From: DATFQE01 sp963738205
GTDB lineage: Bacteria > Actinomycetota > Thermoleophilia > Gaiellales > Gaiellaceae
Reading direction: 5' to 3'
DNA: 64,000 bases
Assembly (NCBI GenBank): GCA_963738205.1
Contig: CAVTVQ010000007.1
Span: 930,001 to 994,000 of the forward strand
Part shown: positions 48,850-58,735 of the stretch, piece after piece
Numbering within the stretch: position 1 is the stretch's first letter
Layout of the letters: the number at the start of each line of letters is the position of its first letter
The notes under the pieces: generated by a model
Databases searched by the model: none
What the model was told of the DNA's origin: nothing
Seen by the model: only the letters and a program-made list of their open reading frames with translations
Program-made: the position numbers and the translations under genes

Positions 48850-51091
48850 CCTCGCCCGGCGCGCGCTCGCGGGTCTCGCGAAGCGCGCGCAGCATCTCTT
48901 CACGCGTGATCGGCAGCGACCGCACGTCGGCGCCGGTGGCATCGCGGATGGCGTTGGCGATCGCGGCCGCGGTCGGAATGATCGGCGGCTCGCCGAGGCC
49001 CTTCGAGCCGAGGTTCGTCAGGTGCTCGTCCGGGACGTCGATGAACTCGGTCACGATCTCGGGCACGTCGGCGATCGTCGGGATCTTGTACGCGTCGAGC
49101 GTCCGCGTCAGCGGGATGCCGGTCGCGGGGTCGTCGATGCGTTGCTCGGACAGGGCGTGGCCGACCGCCTGGATGATCCCGCCTTCGACCTGGCTGCGGG
49201 CTCCGAGCGGGTTAATGATCCGACCGACGTCGTGGATCGCAGCGATCCGCTCGACGCGGACCTCGCCGGTCCCGATGTCGACCGCGACCTCCGCAACCTG
49301 GATGCCGAACGTGAACACGCGCATCCCGGTCGGGTTCGGCCCGCGCGCGCCCCTGCCGAGGATCTGGCCGTCGTCGAGCAGGCCGGTGACCTCCTCGAGC
49401 GGCCACGAGCCGCCGTCGGCGGAGACGACGTTGCCTCCCTGGAGCGAGAGCACCCGCCGCTCGAGGCCGAACCGCTGAGCGGCGATCTCGAGGATCTGCC
49501 GCGCCGCGTCGGCCGCCGCCGCGCGGACCGCCGGGCCCATGCTCGGCGTCGTGGACGAGCCCGCCGAGATCGCGGCGTAAGGCCCGCGGGCGGAGTCGCC
49601 GAGCTGGACGCCGACGTGCTCGATCGGGAGGCCGAGCTCCTCGGCGGCGATCTGGGCCATCGCCGTGCGCGTGCCCGTGCCGATGTCCTGCATCGCCGTG
49701 ACCACGTTGACGCGGCCGTCCGAGCCCATGCGCACCCACGCGTACGAGGGCGGGCCGCCGCCGCCGTACCACATCTGGCTGGCGAGGCCCACGCCCCGCT
49801 TCCACGGGCCGTCCGTGCTCGCACGTACCTCGTGCCGCCGCTCCCAGTGCGGGTCGGCGCGCCGGTAGCACTCGAGCAGGTTCTTCGACGAGAACGGGAG
49901 ACCGTCGGCGAGATCGGAGTCGGCGTGGTTCTTGCGCCGGAGCTCCAGCGGGTCGACGTCGAGCTTGGCGGCCAGCTCGTCGAGCAGGCACTCGAGCCCG
50001 AACGTCCCCTCGACGAAGCCCGGCGCGCGGAACGCGGCGTTCGGCGGGGTGTTGAGCTTGGCGCCGTACTCGGAGGTGCGCACGTTCGGGCAGGCGTAGA
50101 GCATCTGCATCGGGCCCGACGTGCTCGCCGAGAAGCCGCCGAAGCCGACTGCGTTGACGAACTCGCCGCCGAGCGCGGTCAGCGTGCCGTCTGCGCGGGC
50201 GCCGGCCACGAGTCGCTGGACGGTCGCGTTGCGGTTGCCCGCGTCGAGGTTCTCCTCGCGTCGCGTGTTGAAGCAGCGAACCGCGCGCCCGGTCCGGCGT
50301 GCGAGCTCCGCGGCCACGTAGGTGTGCTCTCGGGGCCCGTTCTTCGAGCCGAAGCCGCCGCCCATGAAGTTGCAGACGACCCGCACGTCGTCCTCGGCAA
50401 GGCCGAGCTGCCCGGCCACGCTCGACCGCACGCCCCAGATGAACTGCGTCGACAGGTAGAGCTCGAGGACCTCGCCCTCCCAGCGGCACACCGCGCCGTG
50501 CGGCTCCATGCAGTTGTGCAGGACGACCTGGGTGCGGTACTCGGCCTCGACGACGGCGTCGGCTTCCGCGAGACCGCGCTCGAAGTCGCCGCGCTCGTAG
50601 GGGCGCGGGTCGCCGAGGAGCTGCTTGCGCTCGACCGCCTCGTCCGGGTCGAGCAGCGGCTCGAGCACCTCCCACTCGACGTCGATCAGCTCGACCGCCG
50701 CGCGCGCCTGTTCGTCCGTGTCGGCCGCGATCGCCGCAACCGGAGCGCCCACGTAGCCGGGCTCGTCGGTGAGCGAGCCGATCTCGTGCGGGCCGAGCGC
50801 GGCGCGCACACCGGGTGCTGCCTGCGCCGGCGCGAGGTCGATCCGGGCGACGCGGGCACGCGAATGGGGGCTGCGCAGGAGCGCTGCGTGGAGCATGCCC
50901 GGGAAGGCGACGTCGGCGGTGTAGATCGCCTCGCCGCGGGCCCGCTCGGGCCCGTCGATGCGGACGGCCTCGCGGCCGACGGTGTTCAGCGGTCCGGCCG
51001 GCCACTGGTCGAGTGCATCCTCCTCGACGACGACCCAGGTCTCGCTGTAGTGACCCTCGACTTCCTTCTCGGTCTTGATCAGCCTCGCCAA
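48830..51091 (-). CDS. Molybdenum hydroxylase large (Mo-binding) subunit
   Basis: Catalytic subunit, 753 aa, with N-terminal Ald_Xan_dh_C-like domain (AVRIDGPERARGEAIYTADV) and two molybdopterin-binding halves: NFMGGGFGSKNGPREHTYVA near residue 245, NAAFRAPGFVEGTFGLE near residue 350, and the catalytic glutamate in GSKGLGEPPIIPTAAAIANA near residue 712. It hydroxylates an aldehyde or N-heterocycle with water as oxygen source. TTG start at 51091, overlapping the 2Fe-2S gene by 13 bases. Substrate unknown; a co-encoded amidohydrolase hints at a cyclic or aromatic compound. Confidence 0.93.
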   Translation of the reverse strand: MARLIKTEKEVEGHYSETWVVVEEDALDQWPAGPLNTVGREAVRIDGPERARGEAIYTADVAFPGMLHAALLRSPHSRARVARIDLAPAQAAPGVRAALGPHEIGSLTDEPGYVGAPVAAIAADTDEQARAAVELIDVEWEVLEPLLDPDEAVERKQLLGDPRPYERGDFERGLAEADAVVEAEYRTQVVLHNCMEPHGAVCRWEGEVLELYLSTQFIWGVRSSVAGQLGLAEDDVRVVCNFMGGGFGSKNGPREHTYVAAELARRTGRAVRCFNTRREENLDAGNRNATVQRLVAGARADGTLTALGGEFVNAVGFGGFSASTSGPMQMLYACPNVRTSEYGAKLNTPPNAAFRAPGFVEGTFGLECLLDELAAKLDVDPLELRRKNHADSDLADGLPFSSKNLLECYRRADPHWERRHEVRASTDGPWKRGVGLASQMWYGGGGPPSYAWVRMGSDGRVNVVTAMQDIGTGTRTAMAQIAAEELGLPIEHVGVQLGDSARGPYAAISAGSSTTPSMGPAVRAAAADAARQILEIAAQRFGLERRVLSLQGGNVVSADGGSWPLEEVTGLLDDGQILGRGARGPNPTGMRVFTFGIQVAEVAVDIGTGEVRVERIAAIHDVGRIINPLGARSQVEGGIIQAVGHALSEQRIDDPATGIPLTRTLDAYKIPTIADVPEIVTEFIDVPDEHLTNLGSKGLGEPPIIPTAAAIANAIRDATGADVRSLPITREEMLRALRETRERAPGEVAAPTA

Positions 51092-51516
51092 TTGAGCACA
51101 GCCTCCTCGATGTTCGGGTACGCGCCGCACCGGCAGAGGTTCCCGGCCATCGCGTGGCGAACCTCTTCGCGGGTCGGCTCGGGCACGGCCTCGACGAGCG
51201 CCGAAGCGGAGACGATTTGCGCCGGCGTGCAGAAGCCGCACTGCAACGCGTCGGCCTTGACGAACGCGGCGACGAGGGGGTGGTCGCGTAGGCCTTCGAT
51301 CGTCGTCACCTCGCTGCCCGCAATGGTATGGACGAGCGTGATGCAGGAGAGCACGGGCACGCCGTCGACGCGGACCGTGCAGGCGCCGCAGTGCCCCTCG
51401 CCGCAGGCGATCTTCGTCCCGGTGAGCCCAATGTCCTCGCGGAGCGTCTCCGCGAGCGTGCGGCCGACTGCGGTGTCGATGTCGTAGGCCTGGCCGTTGA
51501 CCCGGAGCTCAGGCAT
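51079..51516 (-). CDS. Molybdenum hydroxylase 2Fe-2S subunit
   Basis: Electron-transfer subunit, 145 aa, with two clusters: the plant ferredoxin-type CGEGHCGACTVRVDG plus the later Cys in PVLSC, and the C-terminal helical-domain cluster in QCGFCTPAQIV and NLCRCGAYPNI. All eight ligands are present. It overlaps both neighbours, so amidohydrolase, 2Fe-2S, Mo, FAD and cyclophilin genes form one coupled operon. ATG start. Confidence 0.95.
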   Translation of the reverse strand: MPELRVNGQAYDIDTAVGRTLAETLREDIGLTGTKIACGEGHCGACTVRVDGVPVLSCITLVHTIAGSEVTTIEGLRDHPLVAAFVKADALQCGFCTPAQIVSASALVEAVPEPTREEVRHAMAGNLCRCGAYPNIEEAVLNWRG

Positions 51517-52660
51517 GGGCGGTCACCGCGTAGATGTCGGCCAGGTGGATGAGCCTGAAGGTGGCGCGGCTGACCCGCACGCGGTCGGCCTCATCCTCGA
51601 CCTCCGGGAGCCCGCGCCAGAGCTCACGCGCGGTGCTCACGAGCTCGCGGATCTGCTCGAGCTCGGCCGGATGCCCGTTGCGCTCGTCGCAGGCGTTCAG
51701 CGCGAGGCCCAGGACGCCGATCGTGTCGGGCTGGCGTGTCCACAGCAGCGGCGTCGCCATCGAGAGGTACTGGTGGATGCGGGCGAAGGCCATCGGCTGC
51801 GTGAACGTCTCGCTCCCGCGCGGCTGCGTGGGCTCGAGCGGCGGCTCGCCTTCGGCGATCCTGTTGGCGTTCCGGGCCAGCATGTTCTTGAGGTCTTCCT
51901 CGTCGAGGCCGGACTGAATCGCCGTTCGCAGCGCGATCAGCAGCGAGCTGGGTTGCCGTCCATACGGATAGTCGGAGGCGTACAGCACCTGCTCCGGCGG
52001 AACCTGGTGGTGGAAATCGAGCAGGTCGATCGGGCTCCAGACCGACGTGTCGAAGAAGACCCCCGCCTTGCCCGAGAAGTGGCTCGCGAGCGCGGCGAGG
52101 TCGGCGATCCCGGCGTGCGCGATGATCAGCTGCGCCTCAGGGTGGGCGTCGATCAGGCGGTGCAGGTGTTCGGCGATCGGCGGCAGGCCGCGGCCGCCGT
52201 GGATCAGGATCGGCACGCGCCGCTCGGCTGCGAGCGCGAACACGGGCGCGAGCCGCTCGTCGTTCAGCAGGAAGCGCTGCGCGCGCGGGTGCAGCTTGAT
52301 CCCGCGGGCGCCTCGGTCGATGCAGCGTTCGGCCTCCCCGATCGGGTCCTCGGCCAGGTCGAGTCGCACGAACGGGATGAAGCGGCCCTTGGAGCGCGCC
52401 GCGTGCTCCAGCGTCCGGTCGTTGGGCGCGCGGAAGCCAGGGTGCCGGTCGGGCTCGTCCATGCAGAACATGAAGCACCGCGAGGCCCCGTACGAGTCGA
52501 GCTCCTTCTCGAGCTCCTCGTAGACGCCCCGGAAGCCGTCGATGTCGTTGCCGAGGTGGACGTGCGCGTCGAAGATCTCGGCGCCCTCGGGCACGGTCGC
52601 GCGCAGCTCGCGGTCGTAGTCCGCGATCAACCCCTGGGCGCGCTCGAACAGGTCGTCCAC
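51509..52660 (-). CDS. Amidohydrolase 2 family metal-dependent hydrolase
   Basis: TIM-barrel hydrolase, 383 aa. Metal ligands appear in FDAHVHLG near residue 30, the strand-5 and -6 His in IPILIHGGRG-like VPILIHGGRGLPP and LIIAHAGIADL, and the terminal Asp in LYASDYPYGRQ. The family contains decarboxylases and lactonases of aromatic catabolism. The C-terminal 110 residues after the barrel are an extra helical region. It overlaps the 2Fe-2S subunit gene by 8 bases and is the first gene of the molybdenum hydroxylase operon. GTG start. Confidence 0.85.
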   Translation of the reverse strand: MDDLFERAQGLIADYDRELRATVPEGAEIFDAHVHLGNDIDGFRGVYEELEKELDSYGASRCFMFCMDEPDRHPGFRAPNDRTLEHAARSKGRFIPFVRLDLAEDPIGEAERCIDRGARGIKLHPRAQRFLLNDERLAPVFALAAERRVPILIHGGRGLPPIAEHLHRLIDAHPEAQLIIAHAGIADLAALASHFSGKAGVFFDTSVWSPIDLLDFHHQVPPEQVLYASDYPYGRQPSSLLIALRTAIQSGLDEEDLKNMLARNANRIAEGEPPLEPTQPRGSETFTQPMAFARIHQYLSMATPLLWTRQPDTIGVLGLALNACDERNGHPAELEQIRELVSTARELWRGLPEVEDEADRVRVSRATFRLIHLADIYAVTAHA

Positions 52661-52680
52661 GCCCTGAGTTTATGCAGCGG

Positions 52681-53313
52681 TCAATTCGAGACCGGCGCTA
52701 CCACCTCGGGGACTCGCTCGCGGCTCGGCCGCAGCTCGAGCCAGAGGATTCCGACCAGGAACAGGGTCATCCCGATCGGACCGGGCGGGATCGGATGGCC
52801 GACGGCGAAGATGACCGCACCGACCACCATCGTCGCCGTGACCCAGCGGGGGACCTGCGACCGGACGGCCATCGCCGCCGCCACGGCCGGCACCAACCAC
52901 GCGAGGCCGGAGCCGATCCAGAGCGCGACGAGCACAGGATGCTCGCCGATTCCGTCCATCATGCGCTGGACGGCGGCCTGGTCGGCCGCGGACATCCCGT
53001 TCGCCTCCTGCACGATCAGGCCGGTCGCGACCCCGGCGACCGCGTCGAACATGCTGTAGAGGATCAAGTACGGAACCAGGGCATAGCGGACGACCGTCGC
53101 AGCCCGGCTCTCGAGCCCTTCGACCAGCAGCCAGAGGCCGTAGGCGATGAGGGCGATCAGGAACGGTTGCACGAGATGCAGGCCGATGTAGAAGCCGGCC
53201 GCGTCGCCCACCTCGATGTCGCCCATCGGATGAACGAGCCCGAGGACGATGTAGCCGAGCGGCCCGCCGAACAGGACGGCTCGACGCACGAGTTGAGAGT
53301 GTCTGGGCGGCAA
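52681..53313 (-). CDS. Six-helix integral membrane protein, unknown function
   Basis: A 210-residue membrane protein with about six hydrophobic segments (GGPLGYIVLGLVHPMG, FLIALIAYGLWLLVE, ALVPYLILYSMFDAVAG, LVALWIGSGLAWLVP, VTATMVVGAVIFAVGHP, GMTLFLVGILWLELR). It belongs to no family I recognise. Conserved-looking His-Pro pairs appear in helices 1 and 5. TTG at 53313 is the earliest start; a GTG 24 bases later is equally possible. It lies 20 bases upstream of the amidohydrolase and may share its transcript. Confidence 0.7.
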   Translation of the reverse strand: MPPRHSQLVRRAVLFGGPLGYIVLGLVHPMGDIEVGDAAGFYIGLHLVQPFLIALIAYGLWLLVEGLESRAATVVRYALVPYLILYSMFDAVAGVATGLIVQEANGMSAADQAAVQRMMDGIGEHPVLVALWIGSGLAWLVPAVAAAMAVRSQVPRWVTATMVVGAVIFAVGHPIPPGPIGMTLFLVGILWLELRPSRERVPEVVAPVSN

Positions 53314-53386
53314 GTTGCTTGTGTCGTTCGTATCATGCAGGGCGAGCGATTACCACCCTCGCGCTGCGATATAGGATCCACTCCGC

Positions 53387-54517
53387 GTGACGGACGTCCT
53401 CATCTACGCGGACACGATCAGGTCGCCCGAGCTGCGGCACGAGGTGCCCGTCGCCGTGCCCGACGCGTTCCTGTACTTCGAGCGCAACGGGACGCGCACC
53501 GCGGTGGTGAGCTCGTTCGAGGTCGACCGCGTGCGCGAGGTCGGCGTCGAGGCGCACCCTTACGAGGAGTTCGGCTGGGACGAGCTGATCGCCAAGGGCC
53601 TCCCACGCGAGGAGCTCGATCTCGAGCTGTCGCTGCGAGCGGTCAAGGAGTGGGGCGTGTCCAAGGCCGTCGTGCCCAGCAGCTTTCCGCTCGAGCTGGC
53701 CGACCGCCTGCGCGGTGCGGGCGTGGAGCTGAGCGTCGACCGCGAGGTCTTCCTCCGCCGCCGCCGGGCGAAGAACGACGCCGAGCTGGCCGGTATCAGG
53801 CGGGCACAGAAGGGCGCGGACGAGGCGATGGGCGCAGCGCGCGAGCTGCTGCGCCGCGCCGAGACGCGGAACGGCTCGGTCGTCCTCGACGGCGAGCCGC
53901 TCACGTGCGAGCGCATCAAGCTCGAGATCCAGCGCGTCTTCGGCGAGCGCGGCCTCGCCTCCGACGAGTTCATCGTCTCGCACGGCCCGCAGAGCGCCGT
54001 CGGCCACGACATGGGCTCGGGGCCGATCGCTTCGGGCGAGTCGATCGTGATCGACCTCTGGCCCCGCGACCGCGAGTCGGCCTGCTACGCCGACATGACG
54101 CGCACGTTCGTCGTCGGCGAGATCTCGGACGAGCTCCGCGAGTACCACCGGCTCGTCTACGCGGCCCTGCAGCGCTCGCTCGAGGCGGTGCGCGCCGGTG
54201 TCGAAGGACGCAGCGTGTTCGAGGAGGTCTGCGACCTGTTCCACGAGGCCGGCCAGCCGACCCAGCTGTCCAAGAAGCCGGGCGAGGTGCTCGACAGCGG
54301 CTTCTACCACGGGCTCGGGCACGGCGTCGGCCTCGAGGTGCACGAGCAGCCGTGGCTCGGCCGGGCCCCCGGCGAGCTGATCGCGGACGACGTGGTCACG
54401 CTGGAGCCGGGCCTGTACCGGCACGGCTACGGAGGAGTCAGGCTCGAGGACCTGGCACTCGTCACAGCTGACGGGTGCGAGAATCTGACCTCGTTCCCCT
54501 ACGACCTGGAGCCGTGA
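53387..54517 (+). CDS. M24 family metallopeptidase (Xaa-Pro peptidase-like)
   Basis: Pita-bread-fold dimetal peptidase, 376 aa. The N-terminal creatinase-like domain runs to about residue 130. The catalytic domain has all five ligands: Asp in IVIDLWPRD, Asp in CYADMTRTF, His in GLGHGVGLEVHE, Glu in TLEPGLY and Glu in VRLEDLALV. It cleaves Xaa-Pro bonds or is a creatinase relative. GTG start. The stop overlaps the GTG of the acetyl-CoA synthetase gene. Confidence 0.9.
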   Translation: MTDVLIYADTIRSPELRHEVPVAVPDAFLYFERNGTRTAVVSSFEVDRVREVGVEAHPYEEFGWDELIAKGLPREELDLELSLRAVKEWGVSKAVVPSSFPLELADRLRGAGVELSVDREVFLRRRRAKNDAELAGIRRAQKGADEAMGAARELLRRAETRNGSVVLDGEPLTCERIKLEIQRVFGERGLASDEFIVSHGPQSAVGHDMGSGPIASGESIVIDLWPRDRESACYADMTRTFVVGEISDELREYHRLVYAALQRSLEAVRAGVEGRSVFEEVCDLFHEAGQPTQLSKKPGEVLDSGFYHGLGHGVGLEVHEQPWLGRAPGELIADDVVTLEPGLYRHGYGGVRLEDLALVTADGCENLTSFPYDLEP

Positions 54518-56482
54518 GCGCCGACGGGGGCCGGACCCCGGCCATCGAGACCATGTTCCTGGAGGAGCGGCGCTACCCGCCGCCCCCCGAGTTCGCGGCG
54601 CAGGCGAACGCCAAGCCGGACATCTACGAGCGCGACTTCGAGCAGCTGTGGTCCGACGAGGCCGAGCGGATCAGCTGGTTCGAGCCCTGGACCGAGCTCT
54701 ACCAGTGGGAGCCGCCGTACGCCAAGTGGTACCTCGGCGGCAAGCTCAACGTCTGCTTCAACTGCGTCGACCGCCACGTCGAGGCCGGCAACGGCGACAA
54801 GGTCGCGTACTTCTGGGAGGGCGAGCCCGAGGACGACCGCCGCGAGCTGACGTTCTCCGAGCTCCAGCGCGAGGTGGTTCGGTTCGCGAACGGGCTCAAG
54901 GAGCTCGGCGTCCGCAAGGGGACGCCGGTCGGGATCTACATGGGCATGGTCCCCGAGTTGCCGATCGCGATGCTCGCGTGCGCGCGCCTCGGCGCGCCGC
55001 ACACCGTCGTCTTCGGCGGGTTCTCCTCCGAGGCGCTCGCCGACCGCCTGAACGACATGGAGTGCGAGGTGCTGATCACCCAGGACGAGGCCTGGCGCCG
55101 CGGCGCGACCGTGCCGCTCAAGCGCAACGCCGACGAGGCGCTGGCGTCGTCACCAGGCGTCGCGCATTCCGTCGTCCTGCGTCGGACCGGCGGCGACGTC
55201 CCGATGCGGGACGGTCGTGACCACTGGTGGCAGGACCTGGTCCGAGACGCCGCGGACGACCCGGCTTCCTGTCCCCCGGAGCCGATGGACTCCGAGGACC
55301 TGCTCTACCTGCTGTACACGAGCGGGACGACCGCGAAGCCGAAGGGGATCGCGCACACGACGGGCGGGTATCTCGTCGGCGTCGCGACGACGCACCACTA
55401 CATCTTCGACATCAAGCCCGACTCGGTGTACTGGTGCGCGGCCGACGTCGGCTGGGTCACCGGCCACAGCTACATCGTCTACGGGCCGCTCGCGAACGGG
55501 ACGACCGGGGTCATGTACGAGGGGACGCCGGACTTCCCGGACAAGGACCGCTGGTGGGCGATCGTCGAGCGTTACAAGGTGGACATCCTCTACACCGCAC
55601 CGACGGCGATCCGCAGCCACATGAAGTGGGGCCCGGAGCACGCGCAGAAGCACGATCTCTCGTCGCTGCGGCTGCTCGGGTCGGTGGGCGAGCCGATCAA
55701 TCCCGAGGCCTGGGTCTGGTACTACGAGAACATCGGCGGCGGCCGCTGCCCGGTCGTGGACACGTGGTGGCAGACCGAGACCGGGATGATCATGATCACC
55801 CCGCTCCCGGGAGTCACGACGCTCAAGCCGGGCTCGGCGACGAAGCCGTTCCCGGGCGTCGACGCCGCGGTCTACGACGAGCAGGGCAACGAGGTCGGGC
55901 CGGGCGGCGGGGGCTACCTCGTCCTGCGGCGGCCCGTGGCCGGCGATGCTGCGCGGGCTCTACAAGGAGCACGACCGCTACGTCGAGACCTACTGGTCGA
56001 AGTACCCGGACGTCTACTTCGCCGGCGACGGCGCACGGATCGACGAGGACGGCGACTTCTGGCTGCTCGGCCGCGTCGACGACGTCATGAACGTCTCGGG
56101 GCACCGCATCTCGACGATCGAGGTCGAGAGCGCGCTCGTCGACCACCAGGAGGTGGCCGAGGCGGCCGTGGCTGCGCGAGCGGACGCGACCACCGGCCAG
56201 GCGATCGTCGCATTCGTGACGCTGAAGGGCGGCGTGTCGGGGTCGGTCGAGAAGCTCGAGGAGCTGCGCTCGCACGTGGCGACGAAGATCGGCCCGATCG
56301 CAAAGCCGGCGAACATCGTCTTCACGGACGAGCTGCCGAAGACGCGGAGCGGGAAGATCATGCGCCGGCTGCTTCGTGACGTGGCGGAGAATCGGCCGCT
56401 CGGCGACACGACGACGCTTGCGGATCCGTCCGTGGTCGACGAGATCCGCACGCGCTCGACGTCCGAGCGCGACCAGGAATAG
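54514..56482 (+). CDS. acs: Acetyl-CoA synthetase (single frameshift)
   Basis: AMP-forming acetate-CoA ligase, about 655 aa after correction, the normal length. The acetyl-CoA synthetase start (YERDFEQLWSDEAERISWFEP), P-loop YTSGTTAKPKGIAHTTGG, the GSVGEPINPEAWVWYYENIG block, DTWWQTETGMIMI and the C-terminal acetylation-site motif PKTRSGKIMRR are all visible. The frame breaks at 55936: dropping one G gives RRPWPAMLRGLYKEHDRYV and joins the two parts. GTG start overlaps the M24 stop. It activates acetate for central metabolism. Confidence 0.9.
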
Positions 56483-56519
56483 CACCGAGATCTTCACCAG
56501 CGCCGAGCGGCCCGAGCTG

Positions 56520-57204
56520 ATGGAGCGGGCCTCCGAAGCGACCGACGCGCTCCCCGAGTACAACTCGCACGGCGACGTTCTGAACCGGTACTGGCGACGG
56601 CTGGTCGAGGAGCGCCCCGAGTACCAGTTCGCGGTCTACGAGGGCGACGAGCCCCTTGCCCGGGCGCACACGCTCCCGCTGCGCTGGGACGGGACGGTCG
56701 CCGACCTGCCCGACGGGATCGACGGCGCGGTGCAGCGCGGCTTCGACGAGGGCGGCGCGAACGTCCTCTGCGCTCTGCTGATCGAGGTCGCGACCGGCGA
56801 GCAGGGCAAGGGCCTCAGCCGAGTCGCCCTCCAGGCGATGGGTGCGCTCGCCCGCAAGCACGGCCTCGAGGCGCTGATCGCACCGGTGCGGCCGAACTGG
56901 AAGGAGCGTTATCCGCTCGTGCCGATCGACCGCTACGCCGCGTGGCGGCGGGACGACGGGCTGCCCTTCGACCCGTGGATGCGCGTGCACGAGCGACTCG
57001 GCGCCGGCGTTCTCAAGCCGGAGCCGCGGTCGCTGCGGCATCACCGGCACGGTGGCCGAGTGGGAGGAGTGGACGGAGATGGCGTTTCCGGAGAGCGGCG
57101 AGTACGTCTTCCCGCGAGGGCTCGCCGTCGTGGCGATCGACCGCGAGGCGGACGTCGGCGCGTACTGGGAGCCGAACGTATGGATGCTCCATTCGGCCGA
57201 GTAG
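56520..57204 (+). CDS. GNAT-type acetyltransferase (single frameshift)
   Basis: Putative N-acetyltransferase, about 228 aa after correction. It shows PEYNSHGDVLNRYWRRLVEE, a GNAT acetyl-CoA loop EVATGEQGKGLSRVAL, and LIAPVRPNWKERYPL. Homology seems to begin upstream of the first ATG (EIFTSAERPEL at 56487), so the real start may be lost to another error or be non-standard. A single extra C at 57039 breaks the frame; removal gives RSLRITGTVAEWEEWTEM and a stop at 57202. Substrate unknown. Follows acs closely. Confidence 0.75.
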
Positions 57205-57269
57205 CGTTTGCGGTCGATGGACGAGCACAACCTCGCCCGCGGCGAGCGCGACCTCGCGACCCTGGGTTA

Positions 57270-58312
57270 GTGCACCGGCTCGCACTCCTCGTGGTGGTCG
57301 GCGGCGGTGGCAGTGCCGGCCGCGGGCGCCGTCGACCCGGCCGTCGTCCAGGGCGTTACGACGCGGCCCGCGACCGCGAGGAAGTGCTGCTGCGCTCACG
57401 TCCGGTCGACCGGCGCGAGCTGACCCGGCTGCGCGCGACGATCCTCGACGACCGAGCGGATCGACCACCGACCGCGGCGGCTGGGTCGGCGCGCGGGAGG
57501 TTCCCCGGACGGCCTTACCGCCCGGATCGATGCGCGCTCGTGCCGCTGCTGTCACCGACGTGGCCCTCCAGCGCCGGCTCGCGGCCCTGGGCCGCGGCTA
57601 CGGCGGCTGGGCTGCGTTCTGGGTGCACGACCTCGTCGACCGGCCGTGCCGCCGGGTGGAACTCGGACGCGCGCTTCCCCGCGGCGTCGACGGTCAAGGT
57701 GGCACTACTGGCCGCGGCTCTGCGGGCGATCGAGGTCTCGCCGGAGCGCTCGCCGCACTGGTACGACTTGCGCCAGCTCAGCCGGCTGGTCGTCCAACCT
57801 CGCCGCCAACCGGCTGCTCGCGTGGCTCGGGAACGAGCGCGTTGCCGCCGCGCTCCGCGGCCTCGGGATGTGGTCGAGCACCTACCCGGGCCCATACCGC
57901 GCCGGGACCGCACGCGCCGACGCGCCGAAGCCGCCGCCGCTGCGGACCTGGCGGTACACGACGGCCCGCGATCTCGGCCGGGCGTTGTACGCGCTGCAGG
58001 CGGCAGCCTCCGGCAACCGCTACCAGCAGCGGCTGCACCGGCCTCTCGCGCGGGCGAGCCCGACTGGCGCTGGAGCTGCTCCTGGCCGGCTGGACCGCGG
58101 GCGACAACGCCGGCCTGGTGAAGCCCTTCGTGGGCGCAGCACCGGTCGCGCAGAAGAACGGCTGGATCAGCGACGCGCGGCTGACCGCCGCGATCGTCTA
58201 CGCGAAGAGCGGCCCGAAGATCGTCGTCGTCCTCGCATACCGGCCGAACCTCCCCTACCGGGAAGCGCAATCCCTGGGGAGGCGCGTAGTCCGTCTCGCG
58301 CGTCTGCCGTGA
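57270..58312 (+). pseudogene. Beta-lactamase-like serine hydrolase, multiple frameshifts
   Basis: A gene of about 1 kb whose reading frame changes at least four times. Pieces in order: a signal-peptide-like start (VHRLALLVVV), WAAFWVHDL, then FPAASTVKVALLAAALRAIE with the SxxK motif (Ser codon 57687), SSNLAANRLLAWLGNERVAA in the SDN position, RTWRYTTARDLGRALYALQA, LALELLLAGWTAGDNAGLV and finally KNGWISDARLTAAIVY near the KTG position, ending ARLP. This matches a class A beta-lactamase-like secreted hydrolase. Such a density of breaks suggests a true pseudogene or a very poor stretch of sequence. Confidence 0.7.
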
Positions 58313-58321
58313 ACCGTCGGC

Positions 58322-58735
58322 CTAGGCCTCGGCCTCGCCGGAGGGAAGCACGCGGAACGGGACGCTCTTCTTGTGCTCGCCGTCGATCGCGATCTCGATC
58401 GAGTAGGGGCCTTCACGCTCGGCGAGAAACTGGCTGACGACGGTGAGCAGGACGCCTGCCTCCCAGCCCTCCTCGATCGTCGGGTTCGGCTCCGACTGGA
58501 AGCCGAGCGTGCCTTCCTCGCCCACCTGCTCGAGGTCGGCGTCGAGGATCCGGAACGTGATCTGGTGCGGCTGCACCATCTCGTCCTGATCGCCGCGCAG
58601 CTGCACGGTCAGCGGCAGCACGATCGGCGCCGGGAGCTCCGGCGGGTAGTACGTGTCGATGCCGGCACCGACCATCGTCGCGAGGCCACCTGACGACTCC
58701 GCGTACCGGGCGAGCGTCGCCCAGTCGACTCTCAC
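58322..58735 (-). CDS. DUF6941-like protein
   Basis: A 137-residue soluble protein that resembles the DUF6941 family: WATLARYAESSGGLATMVGAG, PLTVQLRGDQDEMVQPHQI and a C-terminal beta-sandwich-like part ending PFRVLPSGEAEA. The function of the family is unknown. GTG start at 58735 overlaps the stop of the small upstream gene (GTGA). It is convergent with the wrecked hydrolase. Confidence 0.7.
   Translation of the reverse strand: MRVDWATLARYAESSGGLATMVGAGIDTYYPPELPAPIVLPLTVQLRGDQDEMVQPHQITFRILDADLEQVGEEGTLGFQSEPNPTIEEGWEAGVLLTVVSQFLAEREGPYSIEIAIDGEHKKSVPFRVLPSGEAEA

Noticed and set aside
48236..51487. A 1083-codon plus-strand open frame
   Set aside because: It lies antisense to the molybdenum hydroxylase genes, whose motifs are complete. 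Long antisense frames are expected in GC-rich DNA, and its translation is Arg/Ala/Asp-rich with no domain.
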